From: Marisa cornuarietis
Taxonomy: Eukaryota; Mollusca; Gastropoda; Architaenioglossa; Ampullariidae
Direction: 5' to 3'
NCBI GenBank assembly: GCA_004794655.1
Contig: SMMW01000601.1
Coordinates: forward strand, 124,001 to 188,000
Length of the DNA: 64,000 bases
In this document: piece after piece, positions 23,201 through 35,681 of the stretch
Layout of the letters: each line of letters starts with the position of its first letter
Numbering within the stretch: the stretch's first letter is position 1
Position numbers and translations under genes: made by a program
The notes under the pieces: model-generated
What the model saw: the letters and a program-made list of their open reading frames with translations, nothing else
What the model was told of the DNA's origin: nothing
The model's database searches: none

Positions 23201-23790
23201 TGAGCAATCTTTTTGGAGACAGCAGAACTATCGAGCCATCTGCTCTGTTTCCATACTCCGACCTGCTGTGTCTGTGGTCCATCGTTACGTGTGCTTCTCG
23301 TGATTTTTTTTTTATTAGGGAGAAGGATTTGCATGGGGGAAGGGGGAGAGAAGAAAGAGATTGCAAAGGGTGCGGATGGGGGTAGACGGGGGAGGAGGAA
23401 TGATTCTGGACGAAACGTGATAATTGGGCTAGAAGGTGCCGCATTGTTGGTGCCCATAAGATAGCCCTCTGCATAAAACCAGTTGCGAGGGTCGAAAACA
23501 TCTGGTACCGTTGCCACGGTACGGTGCTGGGAGCCTTGGTCGCCCCTTCCCGAGGTGATGCCGAAGTTGACCCGCGGTCGTGGTGTGTGTTGCTTTTTGT
23601 GGACCATTTACTGACTGTTGTCCGTACAGTTGACTGGGCATGCAATGTCACGGCCGTTGTCGAAGTGTGCAAGGGCTAGATGGCCGACGTGACTGCTACG
23701 AGATTCAAGACATTGGACCGACATGTCATCTAAATATTAGCAACAAATCATGCCGTTCGTCATTGCAACTGTCGCAGTTATACCGTGGGT

Positions 23791-23792
<2 letters not shown>
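20241..23792. other. no gene seen
   Basis: About 3.5 kb. The frame 21159-21437 looked at first like the C-terminus of a retrotransposon, but I could not support it. Minus-strand frames 23131-23607 and 23151-23672 (158 and 173 codons) are among the longest of the window; they overlap in two phases and have no domain I recognise. A GT/GA array lies at 22539-22579 and a CT patch at 20636-20652. Confidence 0.5.
22539..22579. repeat. compound (GT)n(GA)n microsatellite
   Basis: A GT tract passes into a GA tract and then a G-rich end. On the minus strand this is TC then AC. Confidence 0.92.

Positions 23793-23886
<94 letters not shown>
23793..23886. repeat. (ATC)31 microsatellite
   Basis: A long perfect ATC array followed by a TCT/TTC-rich stretch. 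It produces poly-His and poly-Ser frames that must not be taken as proteins. Confidence 0.97.
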
Positions 23887-24464
23887 TCTTTCTTCTTCTG
23901 ATAAGTCGTCCACGTCGTCCCTAGTTTACCTCTTTTTTTTTCATCCCTCAAGTAAAGAAGACAGAAATATTTTAATCACAAAGTATTGACCGGCTCTGCG
24001 GTGAACCGGAAACATCATAAGACAACGTTGCACGCAATAGGTCACAGAAGACAATGAGGCAAAAGTCTGCCTTGAAAAGTCACAGCCGCAAAATAGCTTC
24101 GTATGCATTACCAACGGCTTGCGGACGCAAAGTCTTCTGCAGGTCCGTCCAAACAAACGTTCCCTAATTAGTAAGACAGCGAACGTGAGAAATCCGGCTC
24201 ATCCCCAGATCTGTTGGCATAGAAAGCCATTTTCCCTTTCGGTCCATTCACTGATTAATGAGGCTATGGAAAGGTCTCCTGTGAGATAATGTTTCAGCTG
24301 TCCGACTGCTGGGAGAGAAGTTGTTGATTCTAACTCATCTCGCCATTCAGTTGGCTTCATCGGCACAGGGACTGGATATTTGGAGACCTTCTTTCACACT
24401 GTGTTAGTATGTACTTGCAGCATATACGCAGGCAGACAGACGAGCAAGCAGACATGACAAACCT
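23887..24464. other. no gene seen
   Basis: Unique sequence without recognisable features. Confidence 0.5.
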
Positions 24465-24592
24465 AGGGCAGGTGGCACAGAAGCGCTAACCCTAACCCTG
24501 GCTGCTAGTTAACCTGTTAATACTTTATAAGAATTCTAGCTGAATGCTAGGGTTAGCATTCAGCTAGTTGTTCTGTGCACCCGCCGCCAATT
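24465..24592. repeat. imperfect inverted repeat, possible MITE relic
   Basis: The left arm begins GGTGGCACAGAAGCGCTAAC and includes CCCTAACCCTGGC. The complement of the right arm reads GGTGCACAGAAC, then GCTAACCCTAGC. The arms therefore match in two blocks (the CACAGAA block and the GCTAACCCT block) with length differences between them. Inside the right arm is a perfect stem: CTAGCTGAATGCTA (24536-24549), loop GGGT, then its exact complement (24554-24567). No target-site duplication is clear and there is no transposase. It fits a small non-autonomous DNA transposon relic, but that is inference. Confidence 0.5.
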
Positions 24593-26618
24593 GTTTATAT
24601 ACGTGAGGGAATTCTGATGGCTCCCTTTCCACCCAGAAATCCCCAGTGCTGCTTATGACTTGCATTCGTATATAACCCAGATTACCAACCATATCATCAC
24701 AATGTGTTGTAGATGCAAAACGAGGCAATGAGGGCTTTACACAGGAGAAAAGTGTTAAGTCAGTTTTGTTTTTTGCCCAAAACAAGTTTCAGTAGACTGT
24801 GGCCAGTGACAGCGGTTCAAGGTTCAGGATCGAATAAATTTCATAACTCACCGAGGGCATTTAGAAAAAATAAAACAGCAAGCAATAAATTTTAATTTTT
24901 ATTAAATCTTCTTTAGAGTTACCAAACACACATGCATTTGGGCTTCTCTAATGTAACAGTCAACAACATTCTGATTTTAAGACCTTTCAGAGATTTCAAG
25001 ATCAGTTTCAAGTCGGCATACTTTTTGTTTTAGTTTTGTTCTGCTTTTGGAAAAATCAGGTTTTCCTTCGAGAGGGAGATCGGATTTCCTGAAGTGCTAC
25101 AAAAAAGCTGTGCAGCTTTAGAGCGAAAGTGCATATTAAAATATCTTTTCCCTGAGTACAACTCCGAATAACAGTTCAAGCAATGCTGGTTTACCTACTA
25201 ACTCTCTCTCTCCACCGCCTTTATCTCAACGTCTGTTGATTCTTCTATTTTGTCCCTGTGTGTTACTATGATTTACTTAGTATCTCATCGTTTTCATGTG
25301 TCTGTCTTTAATAGTTTGTCTTTATTGTTACCCAGTTCTCTGTTTCTTGATCCGTGTTCATGTACTGTCGATGTCTGGCCTCAAAGGAACATTTATTATT
25401 AATGAAGTCAGGACTTTTCTCCATCCGTGACACCTTCCTGCAGCGCCAAGACTTCTTTTATCGTTAGCATCATCTGCACTACCGCGATCGCTTTTGTCAT
25501 CGCTGCTTTCATTCCCCAGTTATTCCTCCATTCCTCTCATCATTACTTCCTCACTTGTCAACCTCAGCCCATGGCTAGTACATGTTCACACACGCCAAAC
25601 TCTGATGACATTTCCGCGCTGGTTTTGATAGGCGTTGAGGGTGAAGGAGAAGCAGAGGGGTGGAGGGGATAAGTATAGATTTCGGGGAATAGCTGTCACC
25701 TGCTGGAGAAACTTTCCCTGAACAAATAGCTAAGGGGAAAAGGAAGATATGGTATTAGTCATAAGACCGGGACCGGACCAGTCTGTGAGGACTTACGGCA
25801 GCAGGTTGACCAAAGTTGCCGACATTTTCAGGCGGCGCGGATCTATCAACCTCACATCGGGCTCCTTTTGCCGCTGCTCGTCGTCTTTCTCATCCGACAG
25901 CCTCTCCGGGCTTTGAGAGGGTGGGAAGCTGGATGGGGTGCAATGGCAGAGGTGGTCTGTCGCACTTATACTTTACGTTTCCCCTACACACACTCCAGTT
26001 TTAGTCAGCTGAACCCAGGGCCTCCATCTCAGTGATAACACTCGCCGACGCGCTGTACACCCGAGACAGGCATCTGATAACAAAAGCTGAAATCGAGAGA
26101 AGATTGGGCTAACGGGGTGCCTGGCTGGCACACGGTGTACGACGATGGTACACCGCTGCCGGTAGTCAGCAGGTGCTGGCAGCTGTGATTTACCTAACCG
26201 CACAGGTGTCAGGAGGCCAAGCCACACCTTCGTGGTCAGCGTGCGGTACGGTATCGCCGTTCCCAGAATTAGTCTCGATTCCACGTGGGAGCAGCTGGAC
26301 CAGGACATCACCTGCCAAATACTCGTGCCCCACGTGACGTCTTGACGCATGCGTGTGGACCTGCATTTCTGTGCTCCTAAACCTCCCTATTAGGTTTGGT
26401 TTTTTTTCTCTAGCATACAGACGATTTTACTTAATTAATTCTCTAATTATAGTCTCGTCTGTTTACATGGATTACTACTAAGTAACTATAGTTTTTTTCT
26501 CGTATGCACACGTATGCACAATCTGTCCAGAATGTTTGTGTATATGAATATATCTGTGAGTGAGTATAATTTCTTCCAAACATCTGTGTCTGTGTGTACG
26601 GATGTCGACGTGCGCGTA

Positions 26619-26622
<4 letters not shown>

Positions 26623-26688
<66 letters not shown>
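26623..26688. repeat. (GT)33 microsatellite
   Basis: A long perfect GT array. The Thr-His frames across it on the minus strand are artefacts. Confidence 0.97.
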
Positions 26689-26689
<1 letters not shown>

Positions 26690-27235
26690 CTAAGAAACGG
26701 CAAAAAAAGGAAAAACACATTCTTTTCATCTTGATATTAAACCTCGTCTTCTGCACTATTTTTGTATTATTATTTTCAACTCGAAAATAATGAAAACAAG
26801 GTGACGAGAAATCTATTTGTGAACTTGAAAACCTAGGCAGCCTCCTCCAAAGACTAAGCTAAAGTGACATCGCAGCATTGCATTTCACTTGGCGCCTGCA
26901 CCTGCTGTCAGGAGCGCGCGCTCTCCCGGCCGTTGCCGCACCACGAGCGCCTCATCCTCCAGACGTCGTCTGTCTTTTAGCCTTTCTTGCGCAGGTTCCT
27001 CGCAGGGGAAAGAATTTATCAATCTTTACACCCGACAGACGAGGTCCGAAAGAGCCGTGCGCAGGTCTCCTTGCCTTCTCCGGTCATTAGTTCTCAATTT
27101 CGCTGATGGCTAATTGCGCAGTAACCGACTTTGCTAGTTACTTGCGTGTCAAAGGTCGCGTCAACTTGATTATTACATAGTGGTGAAGGTCGTGAAGAAA
27201 TGCGTTTACAGAGCCAGACTGAGTCATGGAGAGAG

Positions 27236-27343
27236 AGAAAGACAGACAAAGAGAGAGACGGGGAGAGAAAAAAAAGCGGAACACATACTTAAAAACACAG
27301 ACACACGCATAAACACCCGCGCGCGCACACACACACACACACA
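27236..27343. repeat. GA-rich tract followed by CA array
   Basis: A GA-rich stretch with A runs (27236-27280), a CA-rich spacer, and a GC/CA array at 27318-27343. Confidence 0.85.
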
Positions 27344-28053
27344 GTCTGGATAACGGGGCCCTCTTTTTGATAAGCCTTACGGCTCATCATTTGAATAGAC
27401 CAAAAAAAAAAGTGATAACTGCCACATGTGATTAAAGAAAACAAATGCATTTGGGCTCGGAGAGTGAGGATGCAGGGAAAAGAAAAAAACCCACTCATTT
27501 GCTCCTTGCTTTTTATCTCCCTCCCTTAACCCCTCCACTCTCAGTCCCCCTCCCCCCATCGCACTCTCTCTATCTCTCCCTCCCTGTCCCTGTCGGCTTG
27601 TCGCCCTCTCCTGTCTGGCAATGCAGGAAGCTTACTTTTGCCGTGATGCAGTACCATCGCTGTGGGCAATTCCAGTAATTCTGGTCATCTATAATTCAAT
27701 GGAAAAAATGACAAGAAAAAAAACAAGAAAAACCCCTTTTCCCAAGACGACTGGGCGCTGGAGGCGACTGCGTCCGTCTGCACACACCTGCACTCAGCCC
27801 TGTAGATCGGAGGATGTAGGCGCACGCACGCAGGCGCGCGTGCATGAGACTCTCCTTTCCTCCTCCCTTTTGCTTCCCCCCCTTAGCGCGAGAGCGCGCA
27901 CGTATTCTCGTCAGCGCACACAACGCTTCTAGATTAAAGTGTGTATGCAAGCATGCTCGCTCACGCATACACACAGGCAGGCACGAGCTTACATGAGTGG
28001 TGTGTTATATGTTCTGATACATCGTTCCCGATTGTTATCTATGTTGCCATCAG

Positions 28054-28335
28054 TTCCTGCTACAGTATATAACTCCCACTGCAGTCTGTAATTCCCAAAA
28101 TACTATGGGATTTTCATTGCCGCATGTGATGCCCACCGTGACAATATGAAATTCCCACTGCAGTATCTAATTCCCACTACAATATGAAATTCCCACTGCA
28201 GTATCTAATTCCCACTACAATATGAAATTCCCACTGCAATATCTAATTCCCACTACAACATGAAATTCCCACTGCAGTATCTTATTCCCACCAGTATGCA
28301 ACTCTCACTACAGAATCTAATTCTGAATACAACAC
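28054..28335. repeat. 19-bp repeat in 38-bp dimers
   Basis: The basic unit is 19 bp and alternates between two types, ATTCCCACTGCAGTATCTA and ATTCCCACTACAATATGAA, so the working period is 38 bp. The centre (about 28150-28280) is nearly regular. The flanks carry degenerate units such as CTCCCACTGCAGTCTGTA. This is a small higher-order repeat: a 19-bp ancestor diverged into two types and the dimer was then amplified. No frame or binding function is evident. Confidence 0.93.
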
Positions 28336-28844
28336 TGTTCTCACTACTCCTTTTATCACAAATGCAATCTAGTTCTACTCTATAAAAATATTATGCTCTT
28401 CAATATATCATTGTGACGTGTATTCAGTTGCTGACACTGACATCAAATACCAACAATCAGACGTGCAACGAATAGCCCACCCCACCACCCGCTTCTAAAA
28501 GTCCTGCGTATTCTGCTGTTTTATTCTGAAAACGCCAAAAAGTTTTGTTCTTTTATAGTGCCTATGGATTTTATCACCAGGGAAGATAAACTTAAAACTT
28601 TAAAACAAGTGATTTTAAAAAAAAAAGAAGTAAATCTCTGCAGCTTGTTACTCTGTTCCCTGTGGTGATGCCAGTCCATTGGCGTGGGTGCTGTTAAGCA
28701 GGACTGGCTGAAGATTGTAAAGACGACCTGTCAGTCTCAGGAGAGGCCTTGTACTATCCCTCCGGCCATCGGAAATGCCGGCAGACTTGTGGTCTGGAAC
28801 AGCCGGTGATGTTCAGACGTTTTGAAGTTTCGGTATGCGACGTT

Positions 28845-28871
28845 GAGAGAGAGAGAGAATGTGTGTGTGTG

Positions 28872-28903
<32 letters not shown>

Positions 28904-28915
28904 TGAGCGCGCGTG
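28845..28915. repeat. (GA)n, (GT)n, (GC/GT)n compound microsatellite
   Basis: A short GA tract, AAT, a GT tract and then GCGT units. It is the one compound AC/TC-type array in the window with the opposite order. Confidence 0.92.
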
Positions 28916-29693
28916 AATCCTCATTTTGCTCCTCTGGTCATTTTTCATACCGCAAGCCACTTTTTAAATCGTTTCCCAAATAACCACCCGTCCATGTATA
29001 TCTGCCTTTGCGGCAGTAAGTCTGTGATTAGCTGGTCTGGTTTGGATGGATGATTTTAGATCGAAGACAGAAAGACAGAGAAAGGGCAAAATATATGCAC
29101 GATGCGATGATGCCCGAGACTGCAGGCACTTAATCTTTAATTAGCGTGACGTTTTCTCTTTTCGAACGACAGGCAGGACATGTCCTCAGGCGCTATATCG
29201 GAGTTCACCAATTGCCGAGGTCATAACATTTTAACGCTGTCCTATGGATAGATTGGAAATGAATCGAAGAGTCCTCAAGTTGCCTATTTGCAAACATCTC
29301 GTTTATGCTGGTGACGAGAGAGAGAAATTAATATTCGCTAATTTTATCTGAATGGTTATTTTGGCTTTACTTTGTTTCGCTGTGGTATGGCATTTTTTTC
29401 AAAGTATCTTAGTTTGAAGTGGTTTCCCGTTTTGTAATCGACTAAAATGTAGTTCTTGCATTAAAAACTAATGTTAGTATTTAAAATAGTTCGTCTATTT
29501 AAAATTACTGTTACTATTTAAATTGGTCTGACTGTTTAAAATTACAGCTGTTTCTGTTGCCGCTGCATGCTGTATTATTGCCTCATTGAACATCTTGGTT
29601 CTTTCGCATGAGGTCATCATCAGTAAACAGCTATTTTGCTTGCATTTAAATTGCGCATGTACATTGGTGTATTTACTGAAAATGAACATCAGC

Positions 29694-29750
29694 TGCTGAT
29701 GATGAGGAGGAGGAAGAGGAAGAGGAAAAGGAGGAGGAAGAGGACGAGGA
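29694..29750. repeat. purine (GAG/GAA)n tract
   Basis: A plus-strand purine run of GATGATGAGGAGG type continuing as GGAAGA units. It would read as an acidic Glu-rich peptide in one frame but is open only briefly. Confidence 0.9.
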
Positions 29751-31540
29751 ATGGATCGCTAGCTAATGAAAAAAAACAGAATCAGAGAAAGAGGGAGAGC
29801 AGATAGTGGACCATGACTTTATCAACCCCCATACGTGGGTTGACAGGAACTCATTTCACTTAGCGACACCCCTAACGACGCTTCGTCAAGTAAACGGCAA
29901 CGATAACTAACCCCAGCTCTTTCACGATGCTCTCCCATTCGAAGCGGACATGCGCCGCAGAGAGATAGGGAATTTTGAACGTAGGGGGAAAGGAGGAGGA
30001 TCACACCTGAAAGAATCTTCCAAAATTTTTTTCTCTCTCTCTTCTTCGGAACCCCTCGCTTCATGGTGCTGCCGTCTGATTGGCAGAATATTTTTCCACC
30101 TGTCAGGCGGCGCTCGAGGACAGGTGCTCGCGATCAGAGAGGCGGGTGTGCGAAAACATGTTACACGCCATGTTCCTCCATGCGCTTCCCCCCACCTCCA
30201 CCCTCGCCCACCCTCCACCCCACTGCTCTTCGGGGTGCTGTGGATGGAGCCGGTGACGTGACAAATGTTGGGGGCAGAGGTTCGGAGGATGAAGGATAAG
30301 TGGCCGACTGATGTCTACGAAAGACGTGCACGCGCCACAGACTGCAACTCCCTCTTGGAAAGAGCCGTGTTCCTACGTCAGAGAGGTGGGCCTTGGTGGG
30401 TCGGACGGCGAAAGAGGCTGGTTGCCGGGCAGTCTTCCAGAAACTTTTGTTTCAAGGAAGATACGAGAGGGGTATAAGTCAGGGGCGTAGTAATAAAGCG
30501 ATGGTATGTTGTCTCCTGGGGAGAATGGCGTGGGATGGGGATGGGGGAAGTTAGGAGGTAAAGGGCAAGCATCTTGCTTCTGTCAGTATGGAGCGCATTA
30601 TGTTCGCAACCCCGAGGATGTTGCTTTACTCTGGGGTCTTAGTTTTGAACTGCAATATAAAGCAAAGATAACGGGGGGGGGGGGTAGGGTGGAGGAAGAA
30701 GGGGTAAAGCAGAAAACAATTCAATTCATTGATATCCACCATTCTGCCCCACGGCAATGACTTTGCTTTATAACTACTGCCTTAGAAGAACATCTTGTAA
30801 ATTCTTAATTTATTATTTTCTTTGACGACAATCGGATATTGAAGACCATTACTGTTATAACGCTTTCTAATTAATTTCATACATTTTGTGCCCCATATTT
30901 TCTTTAGTCTAGCCACGCTGTTTAAGGCATACATACCACTGTAAACAGTGACATCACGGTTCTGCCGCCTTTCTATGTATGGTGACGTTTATTATCGTTT
31001 ATTATGATCGTGTTTCAAGAGTGGAAGGTTGTTTGGGGAAAATAATATCTTCTTCTGAGCCTAGTTATTTGAAAAACTATTTTTAAAGTCTACCTTTTAA
31101 TGTTCTCATGTAAGTCAACTTGACCCTCTTCGTTCTCACACAATTAGAAAATATTTATGATTTATAATTATAATTATTATTGATAATCATAATGCCACCT
31201 TGTATATCACTATATGCATGTGTCACCTCACATGTTTGTTTATGGGTGTATTTTTATGTGTGCGTTATATTGGAATGTCTCCGTTAATTTTATCCACATA
31301 TTATTCTCGTTAACATTTAGCTGAACAAGGTATTATATAGCTGTCGTCACTCTCCATTGTGTCTTTCTGTTCAGCTTGACACTAAGAGACTTGTGGCCCA
31401 CTGGCCCCTGGCTCTGACACACCAGATGACTGCGGGAATTCCCCCCCCCCCAGAGCAGCGGTTTTTATGATCTCCGACATGACCATTTATTTCACGTACC
31501 ATCCCTTAATGAATTAATACCTAGTACTGTCTCATTGTCG

Positions 31541-31800
31541 TTTGTTTTTTCATTCGTGTTCTCTAGTGTCGTGTTTTTCTTTTTCTTCTCTCACTCCCTC
31601 TTTCAGGTTAACATGCTCTTTTCCCCCTCCCTCTGTCTCTTTCTCCCTCTGTCTCTCTCTCTACCTGTTTCTCCCTCCCTCCTTCTCCCACCCTGTTTCT
31701 CCCTCCCTTCATTTCTTCTGGTTCTTGTTTCGTTCTCATTAGTTCACTTATTCCCTTTGTTAACAAAGCCCCGACTTTTGCTCCGTCTCTAGTCTGTCTC
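31541..31800. repeat. polypyrimidine-rich tract
   Basis: The plus strand is almost entirely C and T with CCCTCC and TCTCTC units. It includes CTCCCTCTTTCAG near 31589-31605, which has the form of a 3' splice site, but no open coding sequence follows that I can recognise. The Phe/Leu/Ser/Pro frames across it are artefacts. Confidence 0.75.
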
Positions 31801-32461
31801 TTGTTCCGTTTCTTATTTACAAAGCGTATTTCTCCCTCTTTTCACATCCTTGTTATCCTTGTCGCCAGACATAGCTAGATCCGCGTCTTTTAGACGCTCG
31901 GTTTTTAAATCCTTTTAACTCCATCTCTCGTTAATTCTTGCTCTTCAGACTACTCCCACTTGGTTACGGGTGCCCACTGATCACGCAAACACAACATTCC
32001 TTTCTGCTCCTGTAAGATGGAGCAGATCAGCTAGTTTAAAGTAATGATAATTCTCGGCCCATGAGCGCGATTTTCTTCCAGACTCCATGGCGGGTGCAAC
32101 GGCTTTGGGCCTTTGTCAGCAGGTCTTGCTGTGACCTTAAAGGTGAAAAGCTCCCAACGAGAGCTTAGTAGGCTCGAAAGTCTTTGATGTGGATTGTCGC
32201 TCTTTTCCATTTTTGTCTCTTGCTTCTTTTTATCCCCGCCCCCCTCTTCTGTTGTTTCCTTTTCAGAATTTTTAGACGTTTATCAGGAGGGGCTAATGGC
32301 AGACAGATACGAGTCAGCTATCACGAAATAAGAAAAGAAAACATTTAGCAAGAAAGAAACGATTTTTTTTTTCAAATACATTCAGATTTGTTTTACAGAG
32401 TGGGCACGCCCCCAACTCCCACACACACACACATCTCTTCCTGTCAGACAACATGAGGATC

Positions 32462-32523
<62 letters not shown>

Positions 32524-33984
32524 AAAATTTTCACGAGAATTCGAGAGACATTCTGTTTATATTCTGTGGGTAGATTCAGACATGTGTAATGAACGTGTTC
32601 ATGATCATGTGTAGTGAGCTGAACATCTTTATACAATATATTTTGGGTTAGATTGCGTATATAACTGTATGAGTTTATAATCTATCCGTATCAGAAAGAC
32701 AGAAATCAATCTCATTCAAAGAAAGAAGCAAACACGAAATACTACTCGACAGAATAATTAATAGGATGGTACCCTCCCAACTCGTTAGCTCGCCACCATC
32801 AGCTCAACACAAATGCTGGGCAAGAGGAGATGGTGGCGACACAGAGGGAAGAGGATCCCAAACAAGGGCTAAGTATGGCAAGGTAACCCGTTCTGCCACA
32901 AAAATCTGGCTAGAGACATGGATGGGGAGATAAAAATGGTGAGATAGTTAAGAGTGTACATTTACATCATCAGGCACACGATGCCATGTCTTGTGTAGAA
33001 GGGGCAATAGATAAGCAGTGTCTTTTTTCTATAGAACGTTCTCACGAAATCAGATAAGACAGAGAAAAACACTGCTTCATCCTCGTCCTTTAGCGACAGG
33101 ACAATTTACAGGATTGACATGAGTGCACATACACAAAGAGGAGGATGAATAGAATTAGAAGAAAAAGTGGAAGTGGTAGTAGTATGAAACAAGAGGAGGA
33201 GAGAGCGAGGGAAAAAAGCGGAGATGGAAGGGAGTTCGCCATTTGCAGCATGCCAACATCTGTTTTTGGCCATATCTCTTAGAGTTTATTATTAATGGAG
33301 TCATGATGGTAAACAGGGTGGAAGTAAAATGTGGTTATTATAGAAACGCCTTCTGACGCAGATCGCACCACCGTACGCCGGCGAGACCAGGATCATCTAG
33401 AGGAAAACGCTGGAGTTGCACGGGCAGCCTCCCTGCTCTTGGAAACAATGTATATTTGTGAGCTCTGCCGAGGTGTCGGCGTGCCTGCCTGGCAATGATT
33501 CACTCTGTTTGCTTGGATAATAACTCAAGTACCCCACCATTGTCAATGAACAGTATTATCTGGAAGTGACGATATCGTCTTCGTGATGCAAATGTCAAAT
33601 GCCTGTAAGCGAAGAAAGCTTGCAAATATAAAAAAAGTCCTGTAATCTGTATCGTCATCACTTGTCATGACACTATGTCGAGGCTCACTTACTCACACGC
33701 TTCTCATCTACAATTATTATTTTTTCAATCTCTATTGTAACATCGTTGATTAATGTGCACTTCCAATGTTCGACACGCTAAGAACATTCTAAAGGCACGC
33801 GATGCGAGATTTTCTCTTTCAGTCCCCACACTTTCAGCTTTATCATTATTATTACTTCTTATGCTTGCCAGATTCTTGGAACATTCTTTGAGCATTACTC
33901 CTAACACAGTCCACACAATGCTCGTCCTTCTTACCCTCCCCCCTTCTGCTCTTGCTAATTTTCTACCATCTTTCTCTGCAGAAT
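31801..33984. other. no gene seen; GT array inside
   Basis: Unique, moderately AT-rich sequence besides the arrays at 32418-32433 and 32465-32521. A/G-rich between 33120 and 33240. No exon-like frame. Confidence 0.5.
32465..32521. repeat. (GT)28 microsatellite
   Basis: A perfect GT array. A shorter CA tract stands 30-50 bp upstream, so this segment can pair with itself. Confidence 0.97.
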
Positions 33985-34215
33985 CCCTATATTTTCTCTG
34001 TTCTGTTACTTGGTGTCTTTTGTGTTTTCCATCTTTGTTTTCTGTTTGTCGTCAGTAATGTCGTTTATTCTTACGCCCCTCGTGTTCTATCCATTTAGTC
34101 CATGTCTCTTCCTATTTTTTAAGCGCTAAGAGCATGCTCTCTATGAGTGTGAATATGCGCTATACAAATCTTCATTATTTATTTATTATTATTGTTATTA
34201 TTATTATTATTATTA
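33985..34215 (+). mobile_element. ATT-associated dispersed repeat, copy B
   Basis: This copy aligns with copy A (20090-20240) through GGTGTCTTTTGTG, then GTCCATGTCTC, TTTTTTAAGCGCTAAGAGC, ATGCTC and GCGCTATACAAATC. The 3' end is followed by an (ATT)n tail at about 34170-34215, the arrangement expected of a retroposon. It is more diverged from copies A and C than they are from each other. No coding capacity is seen; it may be a SINE or a 5'-truncated LINE end. Confidence 0.7.
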
Positions 34216-35604
34216 CATTCAAGCTTCCTAAAGCAAACTGACCTGGCAAGAAGAGTACAGAGTCTCAAACATGCTCCCATTAGTTTGAACCTTAATTTTA
34301 ACTTTCTTTTTTTTATCTCCTGGTCGTGCAGCTTGACAGAAGACAATGAATGGTCAACCATGGAGCCGGTCTCTATTAGCCAAAAAGCGAAGTCAAGCTA
34401 TAGGTAATCTTAACCTTGCGTTTGTTCACGATTACGACCCTCGCAGATCATGATTCCTCCCGACTGGAGCGCCCTCTGGCGGGTGTAACACGAATTAAAA
34501 AGCACCGCCTCATTCTTTCCGGTGCGTGGTTCGATCAATAAGAAGTATTTTCTTTCGTCCGGTCTCTGTTCTGTGACACTTGTTGTGAAATGATGGCCCA
34601 ATTATTCACCAGTTACAAGCAATATTGAATGGGATTGCGCTTGGCGCTCTGGAGCCGTCAGGGATAATTTGCCGAGGTCAGTCAGGCGGTCCTTTACCCC
34701 CGCCAGTACTCTCCTCTATGAGCACATTCCTGAAGAAGGCAGGATGAAGGGGCCAGACTCTTCCAGATGGTTCCTGGACGTAGTGAGCCGTCTGTCCCCA
34801 TCATCTTTCTTGCGAGTACTGCCCGCAATGTGCATGCGTGTTTGTATGTCTATCAATACTTTCTGGTCAATCTTAGGAACAATAGTTCTCAACATGTGCT
34901 ACATTTTATTGATAACATTTATACAGTAATAAGTACAAGAGATAATCCGACTATTCTTTCAACCAGTCACATTTCCGAGACCGTTTCCCGACGCTTGTAA
35001 TTTTCTTTAAGTCACGTATAGAATAAAAGATGTGTGAACAAAATTATTTAAATGTTAACAACCTGAAAACGTTCTTCATTTCTGGGTTAAATCAGGTTTT
35101 CGACAAATATACTGACGCTCTTTTTTGTCTGCAAACCATTTGCAATTTAGAAAATGCTCTCTCTCCGCGATCGAACCGTATAAATATCTCTTCAGTTTGA
35201 TCTGCTAAACTGCAACTTAATTAAGTACCACTTGTACAGTGTTGGAGGCCATCTCACAATTTCTGAAGAGTATGCTGTGGAACTGTGATTGAATACGCGC
35301 TGACATTGTTGGGCATCAGTCATTGATTATATTGGGAGTGGGATTTCCCTCCCTAATGTCTTTGTCAACTATTTCGTGATGATTTATCTGCTCGAATGAT
35401 CCAGTTTCCGTAAACGGTATGCTGATTTCAGCCCTCGGCTGGTGTAGAAGAAAGTTTCCTCTCTCACCTCAATGTGTCGGTTCATTCAGCTTAAGGAGTG
35501 TTATGGAGACTTGGTCAGAAATGGTCAAAGCTCTCCATTAGCTTTCGTTATCTACATAGAAGTGATCCAGTGATGAAATCGCGTGAATTTATTATACGTG
35601 CCTG

Positions 35605-35681
<77 letters not shown>
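35605..35681. repeat. (ATC)n microsatellite, about 25 units
   Basis: A perfect ATC array. The poly-Ile frame across it is an artefact. Confidence 0.97.

Larger units (their letters stand above)
24593..28053. other. no gene seen; GT array and purine/CA tract
   Basis: About 3.4 kb. A perfect 8-bp stem, CGGTGTAC with a 7-base loop, lies at 26133-26155. Frames such as 25973-26350 minus (125 codons) and 27621-27932 (103 codons) have no recognisable family. The rest is unique sequence. Confidence 0.5.
28336..31540. other. no gene seen; several simple tracts
   Basis: The region contains a GA/GT array (28845-28915), a purine tract (29694-29750), twelve G at 30673-30684 and eleven C at 31441-31451. 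A two-copy duplication of about 36 bp with TATTTAAAAT-type sequence lies near 29475-29545. Overlapping frames at 29822-30299 on both strands have no motif. Confidence 0.5.

Noticed and set aside
23131..23672. Minus-strand frames of 158 and 173 codons as a gene
   Set aside because: Two frames overlap in different phases over the same DNA, and neither has a domain, a conserved motif or a plausible splice structure.
23640..23989. Poly-histidine or poly-serine proteins
   Set aside because: Both are different frames of the same ATC array.
24487..24500. Interstitial telomere repeat (CCCTAA)
   Set aside because: Only two units are present, inside the arm of an inverted repeat.
28054..28335. CRISPR array
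   Set aside because: The units are contiguous 19-bp tandem repeats with no unique spacers, in a eukaryotic context.
31589..31612. 3' splice site CTCCCTCTTTCAG
   Set aside because: The polypyrimidine tract is part of a long simple-sequence region, and no recognisable exon follows.
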